NCBI RefSeq assembly: GCF_019880545.1
Contig: NZ_JAINVW010000001.1
Location: forward strand, 186,001 to 250,000
DNA length: 64,000 nt
Origin: Flagellimonas meishanensis
GTDB lineage: Bacteria; Bacteroidota; Bacteroidia; Flavobacteriales; Flavobacteriaceae
Direction: 5' to 3'
The position numbers and the translations under genes were made by a program. The notes under the pieces are model-generated. The model saw only the letters and a program-made list of their open reading frames with translations, was not told the origin of the DNA and ran no database searches. Each line of letters begins with the position of its first letter. Within the stretch, counting starts at the first letter, position 1. Positions 48,401-56,807 of the stretch are shown here, one piece after another.

Positions 48401-49176
48401 ACTGATCCCAAGATGGGCATGGGTACTTTGCCATTATTTGGAAAGAAGTGTTTCTTGAACGAATATTGTCCTCCATGAGTTCCGTAGGAGAACATGGGGT
48501 GGTGCATGGCTATGATCGTGGTTTTTTGCCTGTTGTCTTTGATTTCATCTTCCAGTTCCACAAAAAAACGATCCCTATCCTTGATTTCACATTCATCGTT
48601 AATGTCGGGTCTTTTATCCCAATTGGTAAGATACCATTCCGTATCGATGGTAATCACCAAGATGTCGTCCCCTATTTCAAAGGTCTCCATGGGACATCCG
48701 TTTTCAGGAAAAAAGACCTCTTTGCTATCCAATGCTTCCTCGATATACTTTTCCTGCCTTTTTAGTCCCACGAGTCCTTCGGTATACCAATCGTGGTTCC
48801 CAGGTATAAAAACCTTTTTGCCGCTAAAATTCTCAAGGGTATTAATCTGGGCATCCAAATGGTTCTTGGCCTCAATATAGGCCTTGGTAGAATCTTTCTT
48901 ATCCGGTAAGCCTGCCGGATAGATATTGTCCCCCAGAAAAATTGCAGTGCTGTTTTTGGGGGCTTTGTCCAAAGCCGCTTTAAACTTTTTCAGGGCGGGG
49001 TTTAAATCCCCAATGGGTGATACGCCGGCATCCCCGATCAAATAGAATGTGTGCTCAATATCCTTTTCCAAACCATAATCTTGACCAATATCAAACGGTT
49101 CTGCATATTTTGCTTCATACGTTGCACAGCCAAATGCCAAAAGAAGGAAACAAGCTAGGAAGCAATGTTTTTTCAT
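45460..49176 (-). CDS. Metallophosphatase / kinase-like / BamA-type beta-barrel fusion lipoprotein
   Basis: 1,238 residues from ATG 49176, chosen because it gives a lipoprotein signal (MKKHCFLACFLLLAFGC); the open frame goes 17 codons further up. Order: calcineurin-like phosphoesterase (about 45-310) with GDAG, GDNIYP, GNHDWY, HHPMFS and GHEH; a middle region (about 437-700) with glycine loop KGGGNQSNSLRL, a following FVMRDLRK, DFLIGDWDRHVDQW and IPRDRDQAF; and a C-terminal Omp85/BamA-like barrel (about 930-1238, ending GVGFGF). The middle motifs resemble Fam20C (DFL.GNMDRH) and HipA-type kinases. Substrates unknown. Confidence 0.82.
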   Translation of the reverse strand: MKKHCFLACFLLLAFGCATYEAKYAEPFDIGQDYGLEKDIEHTFYLIGDAGVSPIGDLNPALKKFKAALDKAPKNSTAIFLGDNIYPAGLPDKKDSTKAYIEAKNHLDAQINTLENFSGKKVFIPGNHDWYTEGLVGLKRQEKYIEEALDSKEVFFPENGCPMETFEIGDDILVITIDTEWYLTNWDKRPDINDECEIKDRDRFFVELEDEIKDNRQKTTIIAMHHPMFSYGTHGGQYSFKKHFFPNNGKVPMPILGSVANFLRRTSGASIADMQNKKYNALRKRLLTLAQYSEKVILVSGHEHTLQYIVEDGIPQIVSGAGAKTGATRLLNGSKFSTGKMGYAVLKVFTDGSSEVAFYGAEEPGEGLLFQSGILPKDPSVETTEYAEEFPPFMEASVYSQEEITKTGFHKWLWGERYRKYYGTKVKAPTVLLDTLYGGLKVVRKGGGNQSNSLRLEHGDGRQFVMRDLRKSAERYLQAIAFQDQYIIGQFEDTYIQELLLDLYTGAHPYAPFTIGVLADAVDIYHTNPTLYYVPKQSTLGAYNSEFGDGLYMIEEHVSDGHDDLESFGRTKKIESTNDLMEKLRKDEEYKLDQKEYVKARLFDFLIGDWDRHVDQWRWAEFEDENGNKVYKPIPRDRDQAFSQWGDGLILGFGTRAIPGLGIFEGFNEEIRNIKGFTSSPRTFALDMALLSQTDLQLWEEQAKYIQQHINGDVIDRALLQFPEEVRDDTVDGIKRALLSRKNGLVQTAREYFEVINKYSVVTGTDKDDYFNITAGADGSLEILGYRIKDGKKSDLFFQKTFSPKFTKEVWLYGLDDDDVFDINTVSSKITLRVIGGHNNDTYKIAESSKKVHTYDFKTKKNTYDEAYSGRRHTVNDYNTNNYNFLKVKASNNQFLPFLGFNPDDGIKVGITDTYTYNAFKQNPFTQQHIFSASFYFATNGFDLGYRGEFSHVINKVNLQLAARFTSPNFTQNFFGFGNETENNDDDEPLGLDFNRVRLRTIKLTPSLVWRGYLGSKVRLGVSYEDIEVEETEDRFINQFFVQNGEENQQRFFGAEAEYDYANSDNEAFPTIGMRFNLVGGYKTNLNESSRTFGYLIPSLSVDHRLSSNGRLVFATKIKGHINFGDDFEFYQGASIGANNGLRGFRFQRFTGKSAFYQNSDLRYSFRRRKTGLLPVTPGVFGGFDYGRVWFPGDSSDRWHNSYGGGFFLNGADILSANMGLFGSADGLRFSFGVGFGF

Positions 49177-49229
49177 AGGGTCAAGGTTGATTCCAAAATT
49201 TCGTAATTTGGATACTTCAATATACAACT

Positions 49230-50423
49230 ATGTCGGAAATCCTTCAAAAAGCTGAAACTTATGTTACAAATTTGTTGACCAATGAGTTAAATCCTGACTT
49301 TTTATACCACAATTTACGGCATACACAGCGTGTTGTGGAAAATGCCAAAGAGCTAATTGACCATTTCAAGCTGGACGCCAAACAAGCAGAAGAGCTTGAA
49401 CTTGCTGCATGGTTTCACGATACGGGTTATACCAAAGGGGTTGAAAATCATGAAAAAAGCAGTTGTGGAATTGCAGAAAACTTTTTGAAAGAACACGGTT
49501 TGGATAAAAAGGGCATCAATACCATTTCAAGGTTGATCATGGCCACCAAGCGGTTTTATGAACCTGTCAGCTTTGATGAGGAGATCATAAGGGATGCCGA
49601 TGCTTCGCATCTAGGGCAAAAAAGCTATCTGGAAACCACAGAGCTGCTCAGGGAAGAGCTTTCCCGGTTGGGCCTCGGTGATTATACCACGGAGGAATGG
49701 CGCGAGATGAATATTGAAATGTTCCGTGTCGAACACAGGTTCTACACGGACTATGCCATAGAAAATTGGCAGCCCCGAAAGGACAAAAACCTGCGAAAGC
49801 TCATCCAAGCGATAAAAGACCGTAAAAAGCTGGCCAAAAAGGAAGAACTAAAGGCCAAGTTTAAAAGTGAAAGCCCGGAACGGGGCATCCAGACCATGTA
49901 CAGGGTTACGATGCGGAACCACCTAAAACTCAGCGACATTGCAGATACCAAGGCGAATATCTTATTGTCAGTCAATGCTATAATCATTTCGTTGGTGCTG
50001 GCAAACCTCATTCCCAAATTGGACAATCCGTCAAACACCTATTTGATATATCCCACGGTTATTTTCATAATTTTTAGCGTGGTCTCCATGATTTTGTCAA
50101 TTCTTGCTACCAGACCCAATGTTACCCGGGGCGAGTTTACCAAAGAGGATGTGGAGCAGAAAAAAGTAAATCTTCTGTTCTTTGGCAATTTCCACAAAAT
50201 GGCTCTGAAAGATTATGAATGGGCCATTCAAGAGTTGGTAAAGGACAAGGACTACGTGTACTCCTCCCTGACTAAAGATCTTTATTTTTTGGGTTTGGTG
50301 CTTAATAGAAAATACCGCATTCTCCGGCTTACCTATACCATTTTTATGGTAGGCATGGTCATTTCGGTGATTGCCTTTGGTATTGCCTTTCGGTTTTTTG
50401 GACCTGACAGGGTGCTGCCTTAA
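49230..50423 (+). CDS. HD-domain phosphohydrolase fused to PycTM-like (DUF5706) membrane module
   Basis: 397 residues. HD domain (1-200): H31, HD at 63-64 (AAWFHDTGY) and D122/D124 (RDADASH), so the metal site is intact. The C-terminal half (217-397) has RNHLKLSDIADTKANILLSV and about three membrane helices, matching the Pycsar effector PycTM family. In Pycsar systems that module responds to cCMP/cUMP and damages the membrane. No uridylate/cytidylate cyclase lies nearby, so a defence role is only a suggestion. 53 bp separate it from the divergent barrel gene. Confidence 0.82.
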   Translation: MSEILQKAETYVTNLLTNELNPDFLYHNLRHTQRVVENAKELIDHFKLDAKQAEELELAAWFHDTGYTKGVENHEKSSCGIAENFLKEHGLDKKGINTISRLIMATKRFYEPVSFDEEIIRDADASHLGQKSYLETTELLREELSRLGLGDYTTEEWREMNIEMFRVEHRFYTDYAIENWQPRKDKNLRKLIQAIKDRKKLAKKEELKAKFKSESPERGIQTMYRVTMRNHLKLSDIADTKANILLSVNAIIISLVLANLIPKLDNPSNTYLIYPTVIFIIFSVVSMILSILATRPNVTRGEFTKEDVEQKKVNLLFFGNFHKMALKDYEWAIQELVKDKDYVYSSLTKDLYFLGLVLNRKYRILRLTYTIFMVGMVISVIAFGIAFRFFGPDRVLP

Positions 50424-50431
50424 CCACTACA

Positions 50432-52804
50432 TTACGATTTCAATTCCTCCATCAAGTCGTCGTAGGTATAGGTCTTTTCCGATTTTTTATCCTTGCGGTA
50501 CAGTATTTCGGCACGAATGGCCTTTAGGCCGGATACGCCCTGAAGTCCTTCCAACTCAACAATTTCAATGTTGTTGGTAAAGTAACCTTTCGCTTTTAGG
50601 AACTGAATATACCGCATGTATTCCCTTTCGTCCTTGAGCTGGGAGTAAACAATGGCCAGTTTACCTTTTTGGGTCAATCTTTCATTGGTTCCCTTGATGT
50701 ACGACTTGTCTATACGCTTTTTGATCACCTCGTACCTTGCGTTATAGGTGCCATCCACGTCGAAGCGCTTTTCATCCATCCTAAATCGTATGGAAAGTGA
50801 GGTGCTGTATACCAAAATCATTGAAGCTACATCCAATTTTACGGGCAATTTGGGCTTCAACTCATAGTACCTGTTTTCCATGTCGCACATCACCTGGAGC
50901 TGCCATAAGCGTAAATTACTCAAATACAGATCATTAAAAGGTTTGTCATGGGCAATTGAACTCCCTATGTACATATTGTGTTCCACACCGTCGGTCTTAT
51001 ACCGTTCAAAGTAATGTGGGAACATGGCCTGTGCCTCTTCCTGTTTTTTGTCCAAAAGCGCTGCCAACTGCATATTGGCTTCCATCACGCTTTCGTCATA
51101 GTTGCGTCGATGATCGTAGTACGACTCGGTATTCTCATCAATTTTAGCTTCGTATGCCTCAATGTGGTTGGCAAGGATTTTGTTTTCCTGTTTCAAGTGT
51201 CTCAAAACCGGGGTCACTTCTTCCTGAACAAAATCGAAAACGGCTTGCTCGGTATGGGTGTAAAGTGTTTCCTTGACTTCTTTGAGGTACATATCCACAC
51301 GGAACATGAGTTCCTCATAAATGGGAAGCTTATATTCCTTCACGGCTCCTTCCAAAATACCGTTGATCTCAGAAAGCTGTATCATCAAATCCCTTTGGAT
51401 GGAAATGTTGCGCTCTCGTGACGAATCCTTGATATCCACCTGGCCGTAAAGGGGGTAAACATCTTTGAAAACAATATCGTTGAAAACAGGCTGTTTTCCG
51501 GCGAGGTCGTCCACCATAAAACGTTTGGCCTCTTCCTGAAACTTCCAATATACCGAAGCGTGCACCGTAGTACATTCGTGCTGGATGATGGCATCCACAA
51601 GGTTTTGTTCCTCCTCTATAGATCGCAGTACCGCAGATACGATATACGGCATTACATCGTCCAGTTTGTTGGCGTTGATGCTGTTGAGTTCGTTTGCCTT
51701 TTTGGAAACCAGTTCCAGGACACCCAGTAGGTTACCATCCTCAGCAATTGGGGCCAAAATGGCACTTTTTATTCCCTGCTCGTGAAGGTTCTTGTAGGGT
51801 TGTGCCCCTCCGGATTTTTCAAAATACTTGGCCACATTGGGAATGGCAAAATATGAGTTTTCCTTAAAAAGTTTGGTATGCGAATAATCACAAAGCATAT
51901 CATTGCAGGACTCTCTTTCCTTGCCCTTTAGAACATAGCTTTCAATTCCCTTGCCATGTATCTTCAAGAAACGATTGGAATTGACATCGTATCCCGCAAA
52001 CCCAACATTGATGCTCTTTAGGTTGAACAATGACCTAAAGGTGGCCTGAAAATTTTCCATGAAACTTTCATTGCCCCGTTTGTTGCTTCCGATCAAAGTC
52101 GATTTTATCTCGGAAATGGAGTGCTCCGCAGTGACATCGAACATGTTGCAAATAACGAACCCTTTGGAAACAAAGCTGTTCGGTGGTATTTTTTCCTTCC
52201 AAAGTTCCAGATTGTCAAAATTCTCCAACAGTTCATCAAAATCGGCCTGGGTAAGGTTCTTTGCCCTTTCGGTCGGCTCCAATTCCATGAAATCTGCATT
52301 GTACAAAATGCGATAATGCCTCATTACTCCATTGGCATCGGGAATGTCAAAAAAGAGCGGACGTCTAAAATCAACTTTGAACCCATAGTAAAAACCAAGA
52401 ATCACCGTACACTGCATGATGTAGTGTATGTCATCCGACATGTTTTGGATTTCCAGTTCAAAACCGTCGCCGGCATCCTCCAAAATCTTCTGGAACCTTT
52501 TCGATGAATTGAACACTACATTGGCAAAAGCTATGGAAGCAGCCTTTATCTCATTGTGCGTCAAAGCAGTGGAAAAAGTGTCGCCCAAAATGGTTTGAAT
52601 GACATCTTTCCGCTTTTCCAAAATGGAAAGGTCATCAAACCCTTCCCGAAGTTCCGGGTAAGGTCTCTGCGCATCCAAAATATATTGGGCCCGTGAAGCA
52701 GCAAACTCGTCCTTGCTCTTCGCCAATTCGTCATAGTGTTCCAACAATTTGTTGAAACTGACCAGTTGGATCAAAGGGGCTTCACCCTGATTGCATTTTT
52801 CCAT
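50432..52804 (-). CDS. GAF-domain-containing protein, function unknown
   Basis: 790 residues, cytoplasmic. A GAF domain is visible at about 250-395 (INVGFAGYDVNSNRFLKIHG, then GIKSAILAPIAEDGNLLGVL). A helical N-terminal part and long helical/coiled-coil middle (about 460-580) flank it, and the C-terminus has an alpha/beta region (KLAIVYSQLKDEREYMRYIQ). No kinase, cyclase or HTH domain is apparent, so the output is unknown. It converges on the HD-PycTM gene with an 8-bp gap. Confidence 0.75.
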   Translation of the reverse strand: MEKCNQGEAPLIQLVSFNKLLEHYDELAKSKDEFAASRAQYILDAQRPYPELREGFDDLSILEKRKDVIQTILGDTFSTALTHNEIKAASIAFANVVFNSSKRFQKILEDAGDGFELEIQNMSDDIHYIMQCTVILGFYYGFKVDFRRPLFFDIPDANGVMRHYRILYNADFMELEPTERAKNLTQADFDELLENFDNLELWKEKIPPNSFVSKGFVICNMFDVTAEHSISEIKSTLIGSNKRGNESFMENFQATFRSLFNLKSINVGFAGYDVNSNRFLKIHGKGIESYVLKGKERESCNDMLCDYSHTKLFKENSYFAIPNVAKYFEKSGGAQPYKNLHEQGIKSAILAPIAEDGNLLGVLELVSKKANELNSINANKLDDVMPYIVSAVLRSIEEEQNLVDAIIQHECTTVHASVYWKFQEEAKRFMVDDLAGKQPVFNDIVFKDVYPLYGQVDIKDSSRERNISIQRDLMIQLSEINGILEGAVKEYKLPIYEELMFRVDMYLKEVKETLYTHTEQAVFDFVQEEVTPVLRHLKQENKILANHIEAYEAKIDENTESYYDHRRNYDESVMEANMQLAALLDKKQEEAQAMFPHYFERYKTDGVEHNMYIGSSIAHDKPFNDLYLSNLRLWQLQVMCDMENRYYELKPKLPVKLDVASMILVYSTSLSIRFRMDEKRFDVDGTYNARYEVIKKRIDKSYIKGTNERLTQKGKLAIVYSQLKDEREYMRYIQFLKAKGYFTNNIEIVELEGLQGVSGLKAIRAEILYRKDKKSEKTYTYDDLMEELKS

Positions 52805-52934
52805 TGTCCGAGGTTGTATGCGATTGGTCGCAATTGGACTGGTAAAGTTACAAAAAGTTGAACATGCCTTCCCATAACAGTCTTAATTCTGTGTTAATAG
52901 CCATTTTTTCATGATATTTAGGCAAATTTATTCC

Positions 52935-53831
52935 ATGTCGTCCACGAGTAGATTGAACCGGGCCTACCTGCAAGCGAAGCTCATCCCCTTTGATGATGCT
53001 TCCAAGTTCATCTTTTTCAGCGATTGCCATCGGGGCGACAACAGCTTTGCGGATGACTTTGCCAACAATAGGAACATCTACTTTCATGCATTGAACCACT
53101 ATTATCGGGAAGGCTTCCATTATTGTGAGCTTGGCGACGGTGACGAACTATGGGAGAATCTGAGTTTTGAGGCTATTTTCGAGGCCCATAAAAATGTGTA
53201 TCAGCTCCTTAGAAAATTCCATTTGGAAAAAAGGCTGCACATGGTATGGGGCAACCACGATATGATTTACCAGAGCAAGCCGTATGTGGACAAACATCTT
53301 TCCCATTATTTTGAACCCATTGATGGGAAGGACAAGGAGCTTTTTGAGGACATAAGCTATCACGAAGCACTTGTGCTTCAACATGAAAAAACCGGACAGA
53401 CCCTCTTCTGCACCCATGGGCATCAAGCCGATTGGTGGAACTATGTTTGCTGGCGAATTGGACGCTTTTTGGTCCGGGTACTTTGGAAACCACTTCAGGT
53501 ATGGGGCATTGCAGACCCCACCAGTCCCGCAAAAAATTACAAGGAGCTCATCAGGATTGAGAAAAGAATCAAGCGATGGATAGTTAAGAACAAACTGCAG
53601 ATCACCATTGCCGGACACACGCATCGTCCCAGGTTTCCAGAACCTGGTCAGATTCCGTTTTTTAATGACGGTAGCTGTGTACATCCTCGAAGCATTACCG
53701 GTATTGAGATTGAAAGTGGACATATTTCCCTGATCAAGTGGCATATTGATACAAAAGTGGACGGCACACTCCAAATTGTAAGGGTGCTGCTGGAAGGTCC
53801 CGAGAAGTTGATAGATTATATTTTGGATTGA
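52935..53831 (+). CDS. LpxH-like metallophosphoesterase
   Basis: 298 residues from ATG 52935 (ATG 52911 is an alternative, adding eight residues). Calcineurin-fold motifs are FSDCHRGD, LGDGDELWE, WGNHDM, CTHGHQAD and AGHTHRPRF. This layout is similar to UDP-2,3-diacylglucosamine pyrophosphatases (LpxH) that act in lipid A synthesis, but many Bacteroidota homologues have unknown targets. It has no signal peptide and stands alone on the plus strand. Confidence 0.82.
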   Translation: MSSTSRLNRAYLQAKLIPFDDASKFIFFSDCHRGDNSFADDFANNRNIYFHALNHYYREGFHYCELGDGDELWENLSFEAIFEAHKNVYQLLRKFHLEKRLHMVWGNHDMIYQSKPYVDKHLSHYFEPIDGKDKELFEDISYHEALVLQHEKTGQTLFCTHGHQADWWNYVCWRIGRFLVRVLWKPLQVWGIADPTSPAKNYKELIRIEKRIKRWIVKNKLQITIAGHTHRPRFPEPGQIPFFNDGSCVHPRSITGIEIESGHISLIKWHIDTKVDGTLQIVRVLLEGPEKLIDYILD

Positions 53832-53847
53832 TTCGGTCGCAAGCCAT

Positions 53848-53890
53848 AAATGGCGGGGTCAAGCATCCTCTTAACGATTTAACGCCATTT
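53848..53890. repeat. Inverted repeat in a 117-bp gap
   Basis: AAATGGCG (53848-53855) and CGCCATTT (53883-53890) are exact complements 27 bp apart. Only a weak T-run follows, so a terminator role is doubtful. Confidence 0.35.
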
Positions 53891-53948
53891 TATCACCTAC
53901 ATGGCAAGGTATTTGTTAACTTTAATAAACACATTCGACCTATTTGCT

Positions 53949-54593
53949 ATGAAAAGGCTGATTTTTGTTTTCCTTGGATTTTCCCTGTTGTTTCCCTTGA
54001 CCATGTCATCGCAAGGCGACATTTCCACTACGCGACCCTTGCAGATCGGAGACAACAACAATCTGGATGTAAAGGCCAGTGATCAAGGGACATTGCTTCG
54101 CATGCCTTCCGTAATAGATGAAAATCTTACGTCAAAGGATGACAAACCGGGTGTAAAAATGCTTCCGGACAAGGAATTGGTCCAAGCGGGACATGACCTT
54201 GTCATCGACCCCAAGGTGGGGGAAAAAGAAAAGAAAAGCTCCAACGAACATTATGGGGACCAATATTTGGGTGATGTAAAGACTTCCTCAAGATTTGTGG
54301 GCGTCGTATGCCGGGACCATGAATATGTGGATGGCGATCGCATAAAGATATATCTCAATGGGGAGGTTGTGGAATATAATGTGCTCCTAAGCGGATCCTT
54401 TAAGGGTGTTAATATAGACCTTACGGAAGGTTTCAACCGCATAGAATTTGAAGCCCTCAATCAAGGTTCTTCTGGGCCCAACACCGCCCAAGTGGTGGTG
54501 GCCGATGAAAAAGGACAAGTTATTCATAATAATCGCTGGAACCTTTCCACAGGGTCTAAGGCAAGCCTTATAATAGTAAAGGAGGGAGAATGA
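53949..54593 (+). CDS. Exported protein of unknown function
   Basis: 214 residues from ATG 53949, chosen because it places the signal peptide (MKRLIFVFLGFSLLFPLTMS then SQG) at the N-terminus; the open frame runs 16 codons further up. The C-terminal ~100 residues are beta-rich (DRIKIYLNGEVVEYNVLLSG, then LTEGFNRIEFEALNQG), like a carbohydrate-binding or Ig-type sandwich. No catalytic motif. It converges directly with the acylase gene (adjacent stops). Confidence 0.75.
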   Translation: MKRLIFVFLGFSLLFPLTMSSQGDISTTRPLQIGDNNNLDVKASDQGTLLRMPSVIDENLTSKDDKPGVKMLPDKELVQAGHDLVIDPKVGEKEKKSSNEHYGDQYLGDVKTSSRFVGVVCRDHEYVDGDRIKIYLNGEVVEYNVLLSGSFKGVNIDLTEGFNRIEFEALNQGSSGPNTAQVVVADEKGQVIHNNRWNLSTGSKASLIIVKEGE

Positions 54594-56756
54594 TCATTCC
54601 CCTGGTTTATAGCTCCTAACCGCCCGTTTCAGCACATCATCCTTGTAATAGGCTACCTCTTTAAAGTCCACATCGGCGTAGCGCTGGGCCTGATCATCAA
54701 AGTGGGGAGAATTTGGATCCCCACTCTGTCCACCAGCCAATATTGTCTTGGCTTTGACTTTTTCCCCAAACTCAACCACGGCCACAAAACTGTTTCCCCG
54801 GGTACCGTATATTTTTTTGGTATCATTGTCGTACCTGGCGCCATAGGCGGCCAAAGCCCCCCATGTGCCACTGGCAAAACCAATGGGAATGCTTGGTTTG
54901 GCATCATCAAAGGCTTGAAAAATATCCCCATTTAATCTTTGGTAACGGTTGACCTCTCCCCAAGGAATGTTCCAGGTTCCAAAATCGGCTTCAAGTTTTT
55001 CAACAGCTTCGCTGAACAGGGCAATCTTTTCCTCGTCAGGGGATTCACTCCCCCAATACTGCACCCATTGCATCGCATACATGCCCTCCGGCCTCTCTGC
55101 CTTTTTATAACAAAGGGTTCCATAAAAATGGGCCAAGGTCATGGCTACAGATTCCTTGGAAGTCCTAAAATCCCAATTGCGAAGCATTTCTATGGGATCT
55201 TTCAAAGATTTTGACCGGTCCACCTTGTCATAGGCTGCGACCAATCCGGGAATAAGCGCCTCAAATGCGGGGAGATGGGAATCGTGGGCCAATTGAATCA
55301 AACTGTCCAAAGTGTACCCTTCTTTTCCCTTCAATAAATTGATGGCGTGCACACCCCTGAAATTTTCTTGGTCCCGCGACATATATTTGGGGTAATCCTC
55401 TCTTTTTGGACTAAACTCCAAAGCTGCTGTATAGGGTGTGGAATTGCAATTTTGAATCCATCCGTTTTCAGGATTCAGAATCAAAATATTCTCTTCAACG
55501 GTATGCAGTCCTTGCCAATCCGTCCTTGGGTCGCTCCCATCCACCGGTTGGGTATAATCAAAAATGGTATCCCGCTTTGGAATGAAGTTACCGTGGAAAT
55601 AGGCAATATTTCCTCCTGCATCGGCATAAACGGTATTGTTGGAGGAGTTGGTCCTTATGTCCATCATTTTTCTAAAGCCTTCATACCCATCCTGTTTCGC
55701 TCGGATATAGGATTGTTCCAAAGCTTTCGCCGGCTCCCACATCATGGCAGAAGCCGTCCACTGTCCATTCACGGAATGGGTGATAGGGCCATGATGGGTG
55801 CGATATACGGGAAAGGTCTTTTCCTTTATTTCATCTCCGGATTTATAGTTGAGCGTGACCTGTAACGAATCCACAGGGCGCAATTCTTCCCCATATTGGT
55901 AAAATAGATTTCCATCATTTTGGATTATGGTCTCCTTAAATTCGTCCAAAACGTCCGTATAGGTCGAGGTATGCATCCATCCTGTTTTCTCATTGAAACC
56001 CTGGTAGACAAAAAATTGGCCCCAGGTAACTGCCCCATAGGCATTCAGACCTTCTTCGCTCACCACGTGCACTTCGCCCCTAAAATAAAAGGAAGTATGT
56101 GGGTTGATCAACAACATGGCATTCCCGGATTGCGTCAATTCTCCAGAAATGGCAATGCCGTTGGATCCCTGCGGTTCGGCCAATTCCCTTTTTCTCTCTT
56201 CTTCCATCAATTCCATTTCTGGAACTCCCATACCACCCTCATAAAAGGCCTTGATTTTTTCGGTAGAAATGCGTTCAATATCTCCGCCAATGGACCCTTC
56301 ACTGAAAAACATGGGCATCCAAGGTTCAAAACGGGTTAGGAGTTTGGGGTTCACCTCGGGGTGGGTGTATAGGTAATAGTTGATGCCATCGGCAAAGGCA
56401 TTGCAAAGTTCTTTCAACCAAGCGGGACTGCTCTCATATTGTTTTATAGCTTCTTCCTTTGTCATGAAAAGGTTGGCCCGCAAATCGCTGTACAATGCCT
56501 CCTCTCCCTCTACCTCAGCCAATCTGCCAGTGGCCCAGATATAATTTTGCTCCACACGGTTAAAGTCATCCTCGCATTGGGCATAGAGCAATCCAAACAC
56601 CGCATCGGCATCAGTTTTTCCATAAATGTGGGGGACTCCAAAATCATCCCGGATTATGGTTGCGTTTTCGGCTTGACTTTTCCATTTCTCAAGCTCGTTG
56701 TTTTTTTGGGAACAGGAAACCAGAAGGGCCAAGGCGGCAATCGCAATATATTTCAT
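54594..56756 (-). CDS. Penicillin acylase family (Ntn-hydrolase) lipoprotein
   Basis: 720 residues from ATG 56756, which gives a lipoprotein signal (LLVSC, Cys15). Penicillin-acylase features are DDFGVPHIYGKTDADAVFG near the N-terminus, the expected autocatalytic nucleophile Ser198 in EPQGSNGIAI, and NPHTSFYFRGEVHV beyond. These enzymes self-cleave at the Ser and hydrolyse amide bonds of acyl-homoserine lactones, acyl amino acids or beta-lactams. The substrate is unknown. Confidence 0.9.
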   Translation of the reverse strand: MKYIAIAALALLVSCSQKNNELEKWKSQAENATIIRDDFGVPHIYGKTDADAVFGLLYAQCEDDFNRVEQNYIWATGRLAEVEGEEALYSDLRANLFMTKEEAIKQYESSPAWLKELCNAFADGINYYLYTHPEVNPKLLTRFEPWMPMFFSEGSIGGDIERISTEKIKAFYEGGMGVPEMELMEEERKRELAEPQGSNGIAISGELTQSGNAMLLINPHTSFYFRGEVHVVSEEGLNAYGAVTWGQFFVYQGFNEKTGWMHTSTYTDVLDEFKETIIQNDGNLFYQYGEELRPVDSLQVTLNYKSGDEIKEKTFPVYRTHHGPITHSVNGQWTASAMMWEPAKALEQSYIRAKQDGYEGFRKMMDIRTNSSNNTVYADAGGNIAYFHGNFIPKRDTIFDYTQPVDGSDPRTDWQGLHTVEENILILNPENGWIQNCNSTPYTAALEFSPKREDYPKYMSRDQENFRGVHAINLLKGKEGYTLDSLIQLAHDSHLPAFEALIPGLVAAYDKVDRSKSLKDPIEMLRNWDFRTSKESVAMTLAHFYGTLCYKKAERPEGMYAMQWVQYWGSESPDEEKIALFSEAVEKLEADFGTWNIPWGEVNRYQRLNGDIFQAFDDAKPSIPIGFASGTWGALAAYGARYDNDTKKIYGTRGNSFVAVVEFGEKVKAKTILAGGQSGDPNSPHFDDQAQRYADVDFKEVAYYKDDVLKRAVRSYKPGE

Positions 56757-56807
56757 TTTGAATCTATTAAAACTTGCTATGGTGAAAATACGGGAATTCC
56801 GGTTCAT

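Noticed and set aside
49230..52804. Complete Pycsar or CBASS defence system
   Set aside because: Only an effector-like membrane module is present; no cyclase gene is in the window.
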